64,000 nucleotides of DNA from Microbacterium sp. No. 7 (GTDB taxonomy: Bacteria > Actinomycetota > Actinomycetes > Actinomycetales > Microbacteriaceae): contig NZ_CP012697.1 of NCBI RefSeq assembly GCF_001314225.1, positions 4,526,001 through 4,590,000 of the forward strand. The letters run 5' to 3'. Under the pieces are notes generated by a model. That model ran no database searches and was not told where the DNA came from. It saw nothing but the letters and a program-made list of their open reading frames with translations. A program made the position numbers and the translations under genes. Positions within the stretch are counted from its first letter, which is position 1, and every line of letters starts with the position of its first letter. Below, piece after piece: positions 1 through 8,057 of the stretch.

Positions 1-249
1 GATCTCGGGCAGCGCGTCGAGCGTGCGGGGGAAGCACACGAGGTCGGCGTGCCCGATCGGCTGCGCCGACAGCACGGGGCTCATCTGCGATCCGTCGCGC
101 CCGGCCCGCGCGAGCGCGCGCGGCAGCCCGCTCACGCCGCGGGGGCCGAGCAGCCCGACGAGGTCGTCGGCGAGCGCGTCGACGTCGTCGGGTCCGAACG
201 GCGGACGGCCGTCGTCGGTGGGGTCGCTGAAGAGGGGCGCGTGGGTCAT
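1..249 (-). CDS. FAD-linked oxidase, N-terminal part (truncated by window edge)
   Basis: The first 83 residues of a protein that runs off the left edge. The start is the ATG at 249. The segment with residues GRDGS, QMSPVLSAQP and DLVCFPRTLDALPEI resembles the region just before the FAD-binding PCMH domain of GlcD/vanillyl-alcohol-oxidase type flavoproteins, where a 'YxRDxS...RPxxVVFPRS' pattern introduces the domain. No flavin-contacting residues lie within the visible part, so the family call is tentative. It is third in a leftward run after the XRE-cupin regulator and the PDR-type reductase, 83 bp downstream of the latter's stop, so co-transcription is likely. An alpha-hydroxy-acid or related FAD oxidase is the best guess. 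Confidence 0.5.
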   Translation of the reverse strand, partial: MTHAPLFSDPTDDGRPPFGPDDVDALADDLVGLLGPRGVSGLPRALARAGRDGSQMSPVLSAQPIGHADLVCFPRTLDALPEI

Positions 250-332
250 GGTCGTCCGTTCTGTGACGGGGCGGGAGGGAGGGGCCGCGGCCGAGGAGCG
301 CGGGACGGATGCGAGGGGGACGGATGCCGTCA

Positions 333-1337
333 TCACAGCTCCAGCACGAGGCGGCCGCTCGCACACCGCGAGACGCAGATCATCATCGACTCGTTCTCGG
401 CCCGCTCCTCGGGGGTGAGCACGCTGTCGCGGTGGTCGACCTCGCCGCTCACGACGCCCGTCTCGCACGTGCCGCACATGCCCTCGCGGCACGACGACGG
501 CACGACGACGCCGCGCCTCTCGACGGCCTCGAGCACGCTGCATCCGGGCGGCACGCGGAAGGTCGCCCCCGACAGCGCGAGCGAGACCTCGAAGGGCCGG
601 TCCTCGCGCGTGTCGAGCGAGCGCTGGCTGAACCGCTCGACGAACGCGTCGACGGCGGGCTGCTGCGCGCATGCCGCCTCGACGTCGTCGAGCAACCCCG
701 CGGGTCCGCACGCGTACACGGCGGTGCCGCGCGGCAGGCCCGCGAGCTCGCGGTCGAGGGCGAGGCGCCCGTCGGCGCGCGACGCGTGGAGCGTGACCCG
801 GTCGGGCGCCCACGCGCGCAGCACGTCGCCGTAGGCGAGGTCGTCCCGTGATCGCGCGGTGTAGATCACGCGCCACGGCCTGCCCGAGCGGCGCGCCTCG
901 GCGGCGAGCGCGAGGATCGGCGTGATGCCGACGCCGGCGGCGACGAACACGTACTGCAGCGCGCGCACGAGGGGGAAGTGGTTGCGCGGGGGGCTGATCC
1001 ACGTCTCGCTGCCCGGGGTGAGCGCGGCGCGCGCGGCGCGCGATCCGCCGCGCCCGTCGTCGCGGCGGTCGATCGCGACGCGATAGCTCGCGAGGTCGCC
1101 GGGGTCGGAGCAGAGCGAGTACTGCCGCACGAGCCCGTTCGAGAGCCCGGGACCGCCCGGCAGGCCGAGGTCGATGTGGGCGCCCGGGGTCCACGCGGGC
1201 AGGGGCGCGCCGTCGGCGGCGACGAGCACGAACTCGTCGATGCGGTCGGTCAGCCGGCGACGTTCGGCGATGCGGACGACGATGGCGTCCGGGGCGAGGT
1301 CGGGCGCCTCGGGGGCGGCGATGGTGAGGTCGAGCAC
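333..1337 (-). CDS. PDR/VanB-family flavin reductase with C-terminal [2Fe-2S] domain
   Basis: A 334-residue electron-transfer protein of the phthalate dioxygenase reductase/VanB type, passing NAD(P)H electrons through flavin to a plant-type [2Fe-2S] centre and on to an oxygenase partner. Seen in the sequence: a flavin-binding motif RQYSLCSD near residue 71, the nucleotide-binding motif GVGITP near 135-140, and a C-terminal ferredoxin domain with CREGMCGTC plus a downstream Cys in MMICVSR, which gives the four cluster ligands. The start is GTG at 1337 with AGGAG about seven bases upstream. It lies 61 bp after the XRE-cupin regulator gene and before the FAD-linked oxidase. No Rieske oxygenase is visible; its partner may lie left of the window or be one of the rightward flavoenzymes. 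Confidence 0.88.
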   Translation of the reverse strand: MLDLTIAAPEAPDLAPDAIVVRIAERRRLTDRIDEFVLVAADGAPLPAWTPGAHIDLGLPGGPGLSNGLVRQYSLCSDPGDLASYRVAIDRRDDGRGGSRAARAALTPGSETWISPPRNHFPLVRALQYVFVAAGVGITPILALAAEARRSGRPWRVIYTARSRDDLAYGDVLRAWAPDRVTLHASRADGRLALDRELAGLPRGTAVYACGPAGLLDDVEAACAQQPAVDAFVERFSQRSLDTREDRPFEVSLALSGATFRVPPGCSVLEAVERRGVVVPSSCREGMCGTCETGVVSGEVDHRDSVLTPEERAENESMMICVSRCASGRLVLEL

Positions 1338-1398
1338 GAAGATCTCCTGATGCGGATCTCCGTCATGCGGTCCAGTGGGGACGTCCCAGCCAAGGTCG

Positions 1399-2010
1399 TC
1401 AGTCGTCGGCCGCCGCCTGGACGATCAGCAGCCGTGCCACGCCGCCGTTGGTCACCCGTCGGCGGTGCGGCGTGCCGCCAGCGTAATAGAGGCTGTCGCC
1501 GGAACGCAATCGCACGACGTGATCGTCGCCGAGGTCGACCTCGACGTCGCCGGCGATGACGAAGATCCACTCGTCCTGCGGATGCACGTAGTACGGGCCG
1601 AACTCGTCGCGCCGCTGGATGATCTCCTGCGGGAAGAACGCCGCCTTCCCGCGCACGAGCAGACGGGAATAGCCGTCGGCGTCGACGCCGTCCGACTGGG
1701 GGATGCGGGCGCCGCGGTCGCCCGGGATCACGTAGGCGCCCGGGGGCGTGCGCGGGGGCTCCGCCTCCCCGTCGTCGGCCGGATAGGCGGCGAGCAGCAG
1801 GTCGACCTGCGTCGTCTCGAGCGCCTGCGCGATGCGCTCGAGCGTGAGCATGCTGGGCCGCGCGAGCCCGCGCTCGAGCTGCGACAGGAAGGGATGCGAG
1901 AGATCGGCGCGCGCCGCGAGGCGCTGCAGCGTCAGGCCCTGCGCGCGACGGCGGCGACGGATCTCGGCCCCCAGCGACAGCTGAGCGGGGTCGGGGGTGT
2001 CGAGTGCCAC
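1399..2010 (-). CDS. XRE-family regulator with C-terminal cupin domain
   Basis: A 203-residue transcription factor of the HTH-cupin (PuuR/MppR-like) type. Residues about 15-70 form the helix-turn-helix (LTLQRLAARADLSHPFLSQL, then ERGLARPSMLTLERIA). Residues about 110-200 form a small beta-barrel cupin with EWIFVIAGDVEVDL and a 'SGDSLYYAGGTPHRR' ending that carries a His, so a metal or small ligand may be sensed there. A longer reading to 2142 has no protein-like content, and the GTG at 2010 precedes the conserved start. A weak -10-like hexamer sits six bases before this GTG, so the mRNA may be leaderless. It diverges from the ABC importer operon, and the shared 209-bp gap holds a perfect palindrome that is the obvious operator candidate for both arms. 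Confidence 0.88.
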   Translation of the reverse strand: MALDTPDPAQLSLGAEIRRRRRAQGLTLQRLAARADLSHPFLSQLERGLARPSMLTLERIAQALETTQVDLLLAAYPADDGEAEPPRTPPGAYVIPGDRGARIPQSDGVDADGYSRLLVRGKAAFFPQEIIQRRDEFGPYYVHPQDEWIFVIAGDVEVDLGDDHVVRLRSGDSLYYAGGTPHRRRVTNGGVARLLIVQAAADD

Positions 2011-2125
2011 GGCTCCAGCTTGGCACGCCGGCGGCGTCGCGCCGCCATGACGCGGGCGTGGAGTTGTTACGCGATCGCCACACGGTTTTACGCAGGGGAA
2101 ACATCCGGGGCCTAGCTTCGGTTTT

Positions 2126-2140
2126 GTTGACGCCGTCAAC
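2126..2140. promoter_or_regulatory. Perfect palindrome GTTGACGCCGTCAAC, candidate XRE-cupin operator
   Basis: Two 7-base arms (GTTGACG and CGTCAAC) flank a single central C. The site sits between the divergent regulator and the ABC importer genes. It lies 8 bp downstream of a -10-like TAGCTT (2113-2118) for the rightward operon, so a bound repressor would cover the start of transcription. The assignment to the adjacent regulator is inferred from position. Confidence 0.55.
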
Positions 2141-2219
2141 ATTCACTCATTCTTCCGTCACTCCCGCCGTCCGTCATTCCAGCCAAGGTCCGACCCCCAC
2201 ACCCAGGAGACCGCAGCAC

Positions 2220-3317
2220 ATGTCCACGATCCGCTTTCGCCGCCGACGCCTCGTCGCGGCCACCGCCACCGCCGCCCTCGCCGTGACCCTCGCGGCGTGC
2301 GCCAGCAGCACGCCGAACCAGCCCGCCGGCACCGGCACGACCGACGCCACCGCCACCGCAGAGGCGACGGATACCGCCGAGCCGGCCGAGCTCACCGTCA
2401 TCCTGCCCTGGTATCCGACGCCCGAGAGCGGCGGCTACTTCGCCGCGCAGACCGAGGGCCTGTACGAGGCCGCCGGCCTCGACGTGACCCTGCAGCCCGG
2501 CGGGCCACAGGTGTCGGGCGAGCAGCTCGTCGCCACCGGCCGCGCGCAGATCGGCCACACCGACGCCGCGGGCATCATCCAGGCCCGTCAGGAGGGCATC
2601 CCGATCGTCGCGATCGCGACCCTCTACCAGGACAACCCCGTGGGCGTGCTCTCGCACGCCGACCAGGGCATCACGTCGTTCGAGCAGATGGACGGCCGCG
2701 AGCTCGTCGCCTACCCCGGCGCGCTCTACCCGATCTGGCTCGAGCAGGAGCTCGGCATCACGCTCAAGACCGTGCAGAGCCAGGGCTCCATCGCCGTGTT
2801 CCTCGAGAAGCCCGAGCTGCTGCAGCAGGGCTGGCCCACCAACGAGGTGAAGAAGGCCGAGGAGGCGGGCGTCCCCGTCAACTTCCTGCCCTACTCCGAG
2901 TCGGGGTTCAACCCCTACGGCGACGTGCTCTTCACGTCGGAGCAGTACCTCGCCGAGCACCCCGAGGAGATCAAGAGGTTCCTCGAGGCGAGCTTCACCG
3001 GCTGGCACGACTACATGGCCGACGTCGACGTCGCGACCCGCGCGCACGACGCGATCCTCGAGGCGAACGCCGAGCAGAGCATCACGTCGATCTGGTACGC
3101 GTGGGACAAGCAGCGCGCCTTCATCACCTCCGAGGAGGGCGCCGACCAGCTCGGCACGATGACCGAGGAGCGCTGGACCACGCTCATCGCGCAGCTGGAG
3201 AAGATCGGCCAGCTGACCGACGGCACGCCCGACGTCGCCGATCTGTTCGACGTCTCGCTGCTCGCCGACATCCCCGCGCCCACCGAGCTGCCGGCCCCGC
3301 CGGCGGTGCAGGACTGA
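2220..3317 (+). CDS. ABC transporter substrate-binding lipoprotein, NMT1/THI5-like
   Basis: A 365-residue exported lipoprotein that captures the substrate for the ABC importer encoded downstream. The N-terminus has an Arg-rich start, a hydrophobic stretch and a lipobox ending VTLAAC (Cys about residue 28), followed by a Thr/Ala-rich linker. The mature part starts with LTVILPWYPTPESGGYFAAQ, where 'GYFAAQTEGLYEAAGLDV' is the hallmark opening of NMT1/THI5-like and SsuA-type proteins; relatives bind thiamine-pyrimidine precursors, sulfonates or other small compounds. The start is the ATG at 2220 with AGGAGA nine bases upstream. A strong hairpin follows the stop, which fits higher expression of the binding protein than of ATPase and permease. 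The ligand cannot be read from sequence. Confidence 0.9.
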   Translation: MSTIRFRRRRLVAATATAALAVTLAACASSTPNQPAGTGTTDATATAEATDTAEPAELTVILPWYPTPESGGYFAAQTEGLYEAAGLDVTLQPGGPQVSGEQLVATGRAQIGHTDAAGIIQARQEGIPIVAIATLYQDNPVGVLSHADQGITSFEQMDGRELVAYPGALYPIWLEQELGITLKTVQSQGSIAVFLEKPELLQQGWPTNEVKKAEEAGVPVNFLPYSESGFNPYGDVLFTSEQYLAEHPEEIKRFLEASFTGWHDYMADVDVATRAHDAILEANAEQSITSIWYAWDKQRAFITSEEGADQLGTMTEERWTTLIAQLEKIGQLTDGTPDVADLFDVSLLADIPAPTELPAPPAVQD

Positions 3318-3320
3318 CCC

Positions 3321-3360
3321 GGTCCGGGGCCGCTCGCGATCACGCGAGCGGCCCCGGACC
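3321..3360 (+). terminator. Perfect 18-bp hairpin, intercistronic attenuator after the binding-protein gene
   Basis: Arms GGTCCGGGGCCGCTCGCG and its exact complement enclose a 4-base loop (ATCA), starting three bases after the stop of the binding-protein gene. There is no T-run. The next gene of the same operon starts 30 bp further on, so partial termination or 3'-end protection of the upstream message is more likely than full termination. Confidence 0.75.
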
Positions 3361-3390
3361 CTCCCCCGTCTCCCCGACCCCGGAGTCATC

Positions 3391-4188
3391 ATGCCGACCA
3401 TCGCCTCCTCCTCCGCGACCCAGGCCCCCGCGACCGAGGCCCCCGCGACCGGGACCGGCGCGCTCGTCTCCTTCGCGGGCGCCGACAAGGTCTACGCGAA
3501 CGGGTTCCGCGCCCTCGCGCCGATCGACCTCGACGTGCCGCGCGGCGAGATCACCGTTCTCGTCGGTCCCTCGGGCTGCGGCAAGACCACGCTGCTGCGC
3601 ATGGCCGCGGGCCTCACCGATCCCACCGAGGGCGTCATGGAGCGCGCGACCGATCGCCTGTCGTACGTCTTCCAGGACCCCACGCTCGTGCCGTGGCGCA
3701 ACGTGCGCGCCAACGTCGAGCTCGTCTCCAAGCTGCAGGGCGTGCCCCGCGCCGTGCGACGCGAGCGTGCCGCCGCCGCGATCTCGATGGTCGGCCTCGA
3801 CGGCTTCGAGCGCGCGTACCCGCGCGAGCTCTCCGGCGGCATGCGGATGCGGGTGTCGCTCGCCCGCGCCGTGACGAACGACCCCGACCTCCTGCTCATG
3901 GACGAGCCCTTCGCCGCGCTCGACGAGTTCACGCGCGAGAAGATGTCGACCGAGCTGCTGCGGCTGTGGCGCGAGAAGCGCTTCAGCGTGCTCTTCATCA
4001 CCCACTCGATCTACGAGGCCTGCACCCTCGGCCACCAGATCGCCATCATGAACACCGGACCCGGCCACATCGTCGACGTCGTCCGGTCGCCGAGTCCGCC
4101 CTCCGATGCCGGCGTCCGTCGCGACGACGACGCCCTGCGCGACCTGCAGCAGCGCATCTCGATGACCCTGGGGAGCCTGCGCCCATGA
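3391..4188 (+). CDS. ABC transporter ATP-binding protein (SsuB/TauB/ThiZ type)
   Basis: The 265-residue ATPase of the importer. Visible motifs are Walker A GPSGCGKTT (about residue 57), Q-loop YVFQDPTLVPW, signature LSGGMRMRVSLARA, Walker B LLLMDEPFAALDE, and the switch His in FITHSIYEA. The 'DEPFAALDEFTREKM' and 'THSIYEA' forms are typical of nitrate/sulfonate/taurine-type ATPases. An Ala/Thr-rich N-terminal tail of about 25 residues precedes the domain. The start is ATG 3391. Its stop overlaps the permease start by four bases (ATGA), so translation is coupled. Confidence 0.93.
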   Translation: MPTIASSSATQAPATEAPATGTGALVSFAGADKVYANGFRALAPIDLDVPRGEITVLVGPSGCGKTTLLRMAAGLTDPTEGVMERATDRLSYVFQDPTLVPWRNVRANVELVSKLQGVPRAVRRERAAAAISMVGLDGFERAYPRELSGGMRMRVSLARAVTNDPDLLLMDEPFAALDEFTREKMSTELLRLWREKRFSVLFITHSIYEACTLGHQIAIMNTGPGHIVDVVRSPSPPSDAGVRRDDDALRDLQQRISMTLGSLRP

Positions 4189-5105
4189 CCGCCGCGACCA
4201 CCTCCCGCCCCGCCGCCGCGGGCGCCGTCCCGGATGCCGGAGCGACCGCGACGGCGAACGCCGCCCCGCGTGCCGAGGCCCGCGCGTCGCGCCGAGCGGC
4301 CGACGCCTCGTCCGGTGCGTGGCGCCGCCGCTGGCGCCGCTTCTGGCCGCCCGCCGCGGCCCTACTGCTGGGGATCGCGCTGTGGCAGCTGGTCATCGTC
4401 GTGTTCGACATCCCCGGATACCTGCTGCCCTCTCCGCAGGCGTTCGCCGAAACGCTGTGGGAGCAGCGCGTCGCGATCTGGGAGCCGACGCGCGTGACGA
4501 TGACCGCGGCGTACCTCGCCTTCCTGCTCGCGCTCGTCGTCGGCGTGGCCGCGGCCCTGCTGATGGCCCGCTGGAACCTCACCGAGCGCGCCCTGTTCCC
4601 CTACCTCGTGATCGTGCAGACGATCCCGATCGTCGCGATCGCGCCGCTGTTCGTCGTCTGGATCGGCGCGGGGCTCACGACCAACATGCTGATCGGCGCG
4701 ATGCTCGCGGTCTTCCCGATCGCCGCGAACACGCTCATGGGGCTCAAGTCGGTGGACCGCAACCTCGTGCAGCTCTACGCGATGGCCGGCGCGCCGCCGC
4801 GCGTCACGCTGTTCACGCTGCGCCTGCCCGGCGCGCTGCCCTCGATCCTCACGGGGATGCGCATCGCCGCGGGCGCCTCCGTGATCGGCGCGATCGTGGG
4901 CGAGTTCGTCGCCGGCGTCGGCGGCGGCGAGGGCGGCCTCGGCTTCATCCTCACCCAGAGCGCCGTGCAGATGCGCATCTCGCAGCTGTTCGTCGCCGCG
5001 ATCATGGCGAGCCTCGTCTCGCTGCTGCTGTTCGCCGCGGTCGTGCTGCTCGAGCGCGTGCTGCTCGGTCGCTGGCACGAGTCGGCGCTCCCCCACGACG
5101 ACTGA
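4185..5105 (+). CDS. ABC transporter permease (SsuC/TauC type)
   Basis: A 306-residue inner-membrane permease. An Ala/Arg-rich cytoplasmic N-terminus of about 60 residues is followed by about six membrane segments. The EAA loop is represented by the segment around 'LYAMAGAPPRVTLFTLRLPGALPSIL', which docks on the ATPase. The closing 'GEFVAG...GLGFIL' segment is typical of SsuC/ThiX permeases. Its start overlaps the ATPase stop (ATGA) with GGGAG upstream. Together with the binding protein and ATPase it completes one importer. A hairpin then separates it from the enzyme genes. Confidence 0.92.
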   Translation: MTAATTSRPAAAGAVPDAGATATANAAPRAEARASRRAADASSGAWRRRWRRFWPPAAALLLGIALWQLVIVVFDIPGYLLPSPQAFAETLWEQRVAIWEPTRVTMTAAYLAFLLALVVGVAAALLMARWNLTERALFPYLVIVQTIPIVAIAPLFVVWIGAGLTTNMLIGAMLAVFPIAANTLMGLKSVDRNLVQLYAMAGAPPRVTLFTLRLPGALPSILTGMRIAAGASVIGAIVGEFVAGVGGGEGGLGFILTQSAVQMRISQLFVAAIMASLVSLLLFAAVVLLERVLLGRWHESALPHDD

Positions 5106-5112
5106 GCCCGCC

Positions 5113-5141
5113 CCCGGATGCCGGGCGTGCCGGCATCCGGG
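5113..5141 (+). terminator. 12-bp hairpin between permease and AllA-like gene, built from GGATGCC/GGCATCC
   Basis: Arms CCCGGATGCCGG and CCGGCATCCGGG enclose a 5-base loop (GCGTG), 8 bp after the permease stop. Five further (G)GCATCC copies follow up to about 5200, before the AGAAGGAG ribosome site of the next gene. It may trim expression of the downstream enzyme genes. Confidence 0.55.
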
Positions 5142-5216
5142 CCCCGGCATCCCCGCATCCGGCATCCCCGCATCGGCCATCCAGACCACCGGCATCCCCC
5201 GCAGAAGGAGACCCCC

Positions 5217-5708
5217 ATGACCGACACCCGCATCGTCGACAAGACCATCGAGCCCCTCACCGACGAGGCCTTCGCGCCGTTCGGCGTCGTGCTGCACAGC
5301 CTCGAGGACGGCACGCCGTGCACGCCGCAGGAGGCCTCGCTCGACCTCGCCGAGGGCGCTCCGCGCTTCTACCTCATGCGCCTCGAGGACAAGCCCCCGA
5401 CCTTCACGGGCATCACGCGCCACCGCCGCACGACGCAGACGCTGCTGAGCGCCGACGCCCGCGAGTGGATCATCGCGGTCGCGCCGGCGACCGACGGCGC
5501 CCCCGACCTCGACGCGGTGCGCGCGTTCACGGTTCCCGCGGGCGTGGCGATCACGATGGCGAAGGGCACCTGGCACTCGGGCCCGTTCTTCGAGGGCGAC
5601 GCGATGAGCTTCGTCAACCTCGAGCTCGAGGACACCAACATCGTCGACCACGACACCTACCGGCTCGACCGCGAGCTCGGCGTGCGCGTCAACCTTCATG
5701 TCGCCTGA
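5217..5708 (+). CDS. Ureidoglycolate lyase (AllA)-family protein
   Basis: A 163-residue soluble protein of the AllA/ureidoglycolate hydrolase cupin family. AllA itself releases urea from ureidoglycolate, giving glyoxylate, in allantoin breakdown. Family features are the opening 'IEPLTDEAFAPFGVVL', the core 'FTGITRHRRTTQTLL', 'AFTVPAGVAITMAKGTWHS' with the conserved His, and the closing 'VNLELEDTNIVDH'. Length matches the family (about 160). ATG 5217 has AGAAGGAG upstream. It overlaps the next gene by 11 bp. No other allantoin genes are nearby, so it may act on a related ureido or amide intermediate from the substrate of this cluster. Confidence 0.8.
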   Translation: MTDTRIVDKTIEPLTDEAFAPFGVVLHSLEDGTPCTPQEASLDLAEGAPRFYLMRLEDKPPTFTGITRHRRTTQTLLSADAREWIIAVAPATDGAPDLDAVRAFTVPAGVAITMAKGTWHSGPFFEGDAMSFVNLELEDTNIVDHDTYRLDRELGVRVNLHVA

Positions 5709-7218
5709 TACCTCCGCGGCGACGAGCCGTCTCGGCGCGCTCGAACGCCGCGTGCGCGCCGAGCAGGCGCTCGGCGACACGGGCGTCGAGCCGTGGGCCC
5801 GCGCGACGGATGCCGGTGCGCACACCGTCGTCATCGTCGGCGCCGGCCAGGCGGGCCTCGTCGTCGCGGCGGGCCTGCGCAGCAAGGGCGTCGCCGACGT
5901 GCTCGTCGTCGACGCCGGCGAGGAGGGAGGGGCCGGGCCCTGGCCCACGTTCGCGCGCATGCGCACGCTGCGCACGCCCAAGCGCGTCGCCTGGCCCGCG
6001 TGGGGCGTTCCCGCCGCGAGCCCGCAGGCGTGGTTCCGCGCCGTGCACGGCGACGACGCGTGGGACGGGCTCGAGCAGTTCCCCACCGCCGCGTGGCACG
6101 CCTTCCTGGAGTGGTACCGTCGCACCCTCGACCTGCCCGTGCGCTTCGGCACGACCGTGCGCCGCATCGCAGAGGCCCCCGACGGGCGGCTCGACGTGAC
6201 GCTCGACGAACGCGGCGCCGCCCGGGTCGTGCGCGCCGACCGCGTCGTGCTCGCCACCGGCATCGAGGGCGCCGGCGGCATCCGCGTGCCCGGCGGCCTG
6301 TTCGACGGGCTGCCCCGCGCGCTGTGGGCGCACACGCACGAGCCGATCGACTTCGCCCGCCTGCGCGGCGCGCGCATCGGCGTGCTCGGCGGCGGCACGG
6401 GCGCGTTCGACAACGCCGCGACGGCGCTCGAGGCCGGGGCGCGCAGCGTGACCGTGCACATGCGCCGCCCCGCGATGCCCGACGTGAGCCCGTACCGGTG
6501 GATGGAGTTCCCCGGCATCCTCGAGCACTACGCGGCGTTCGACGACGACCAGAAGTGGCGGTTCAACGAGCACCTCACCGCGATCGACCAGCCCGCGACG
6601 CAGGGCGCCGTCTGGCGCGCGTACGCGTGGCCGGGGTTCGAGTTCCGCACGTCGTCGGCGTGGCTGAGCGCCGAGGCGCGGGACGGCGGCGTCGAGGTGC
6701 AGACGACGCGCGGACCCGAGCGCTACGACTTCGTCATCGCCGCCACGGGCATCGCCGTCGACCTCGCGATGCGCCCCGAGCTCGCGACGCTCGAGCCGCG
6801 CATCGCGCGCTGGCGCGACCGCTACCGCCCCGCGGAGCCGACCCGCCACCCCGAGCTGCTCGACTATCCCTACCTCGGCGACGACTTCGCGCTGCAGCCC
6901 GTCGACGGATCGCCCGCGTCGGCCCTGCGCCGCGTGCACCTGTTCAACCACGGCGCGCGGATGAGCCTCGGCGTGCTGTCGCACCAGATCTCGGGCCTGC
7001 TCGGCGGCGCCGAGCGCGTCGTGCGCGGCGTCGTGGCCGGCCTCGTGCGCGATCGCTCCGACGCCCTGCTGCGCAGCTATCTCGACTACGACACGCCCGT
7101 CGGCGTGCAGCTCGGGCCGCGGCCCGGGGAGCGCACGGCCGGCGTGCCGGCCGAGGCGCCCATCGTGGCGCCCGCGGCGGCGCCCGCGGTGGCGCCCGCG
7201 GAGAGGATGAGCGCGTGA
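5698..7218 (+). CDS. FAD/NAD(P)-dependent oxidoreductase, flavin-monooxygenase-like
   Basis: A 506-residue two-dinucleotide-binding flavoprotein. The FAD motif IVGAGQAG (about residues 46-53) and the second Rossmann motif GVLGGGTGAF (about 225) are both clear, and 'IAATGI' appears in the late part as in flavin-containing monooxygenases and related proteins. The first glycine motif is not N-terminal; about 40 residues precede it. The last 25 residues are a low-complexity Ala/Pro/Val tail encoded by a short GC-rich repeat (about 7154-7202). The start lies inside the end of the AllA-like gene and the stop overlaps the next start (GTGA). It probably hydroxylates the compound handled by this cluster. 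The substrate is unknown. Confidence 0.82.
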   Translation: MSPDTSAATSRLGALERRVRAEQALGDTGVEPWARATDAGAHTVVIVGAGQAGLVVAAGLRSKGVADVLVVDAGEEGGAGPWPTFARMRTLRTPKRVAWPAWGVPAASPQAWFRAVHGDDAWDGLEQFPTAAWHAFLEWYRRTLDLPVRFGTTVRRIAEAPDGRLDVTLDERGAARVVRADRVVLATGIEGAGGIRVPGGLFDGLPRALWAHTHEPIDFARLRGARIGVLGGGTGAFDNAATALEAGARSVTVHMRRPAMPDVSPYRWMEFPGILEHYAAFDDDQKWRFNEHLTAIDQPATQGAVWRAYAWPGFEFRTSSAWLSAEARDGGVEVQTTRGPERYDFVIAATGIAVDLAMRPELATLEPRIARWRDRYRPAEPTRHPELLDYPYLGDDFALQPVDGSPASALRRVHLFNHGARMSLGVLSHQISGLLGGAERVVRGVVAGLVRDRSDALLRSYLDYDTPVGVQLGPRPGERTAGVPAEAPIVAPAAAPAVAPAERMSA

Positions 7219-8057
7219 CCCCGTCGATCGCGATCAACGTCATGCCCTACGACACGCGGCACGTGCTCGAGCGCGCGCAGCACGCGGATGCCGCGGGCAT
7301 CGGCCGCATCGTGCTGCCCGACTCGGGGGCGCGCACGCGCGACCCGTGGACGATCCTCGGCGCCGCGGCGATCACCACGTCGTCGCTGCGGCTCGGCATG
7401 ATCACCAACCCGCTCACGCGGAGGCCCGAGGTCACCGCCGAGGCCCTCCGCACGCTCGACGACCTGAGCGGCGGGCGCGGCTTCGTCGTCATGGCCGTCG
7501 GCGGCGCCGTGCAGCTGGCGAGCATGGGCGTCGACCAGAGGGCCGGCGTGCGGCAGCTCGTCGCATCGCTGCAGACCATCCGCGAACGGCATCCGTCGGC
7601 CGAGGTCTGGGTCGCGACGAAGGGCCCGCGCACGATCGACGCGGTCGGGGCCCTCGCCGACGGCATCCTGCTCTCCGGCATCCCCCTGCCGCTCGTCGGC
7701 GGGCTCGCCGCGAGCGTGCGGGCGCACGAGGGCCTGCGCGCGATCCTCACCCTGCACCACTTCTTCGACGCTCCGTCGCGGCGGGACTCCGCCGAGCGCC
7801 TCGTGTACGAGATCACCAACATGCGCCCCGAGTACGCCGCGGCCGGCGGCGTGGACCTCGCGCTGCAGGATGCCGTGCTGCACGCGCTGCGCCGGCACGG
7901 GGCGGTCGAGGCCGGCGCCGTCATCCCCGACGAGGTGCTGCGCCGGTTCTACCTGGACGCCCCGGCCGACGGCATCCTCGACGTCGCGGCACGGCTCGCG
8001 AACGCGCACGGCCTCGACGGCATGGTGCTGCCCGAGCGATCGTTCTTCCCGGCATGA
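7215..8057 (+). CDS. LLM-class (luciferase-like) flavin-dependent oxidoreductase
   Basis: A 280-residue TIM-barrel protein of the bacterial-luciferase/F420 superfamily, which uses FMNH2 or F420. Seen: 'AQHADAAGIGRIVLPDSG' in the first repeat, 'TILGAAAITTSSLRLGMI' followed by 'TNPLTRRPEVTAEALRTLDD', the standard luciferase-like core, and 'ALADGILLSG'. GTG 7215 overlaps the stop of the previous gene, and its own stop overlaps the next ATG, so three proteins are translationally coupled. Relatives include RutA, which opens the uracil ring, so an oxidative ring cleavage in this cluster is plausible but unproven. Confidence 0.85.
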   Translation: MTPSIAINVMPYDTRHVLERAQHADAAGIGRIVLPDSGARTRDPWTILGAAAITTSSLRLGMITNPLTRRPEVTAEALRTLDDLSGGRGFVVMAVGGAVQLASMGVDQRAGVRQLVASLQTIRERHPSAEVWVATKGPRTIDAVGALADGILLSGIPLPLVGGLAASVRAHEGLRAILTLHHFFDAPSRRDSAERLVYEITNMRPEYAAAGGVDLALQDAVLHALRRHGAVEAGAVIPDEVLRRFYLDAPADGILDVAARLANAHGLDGMVLPERSFFPA

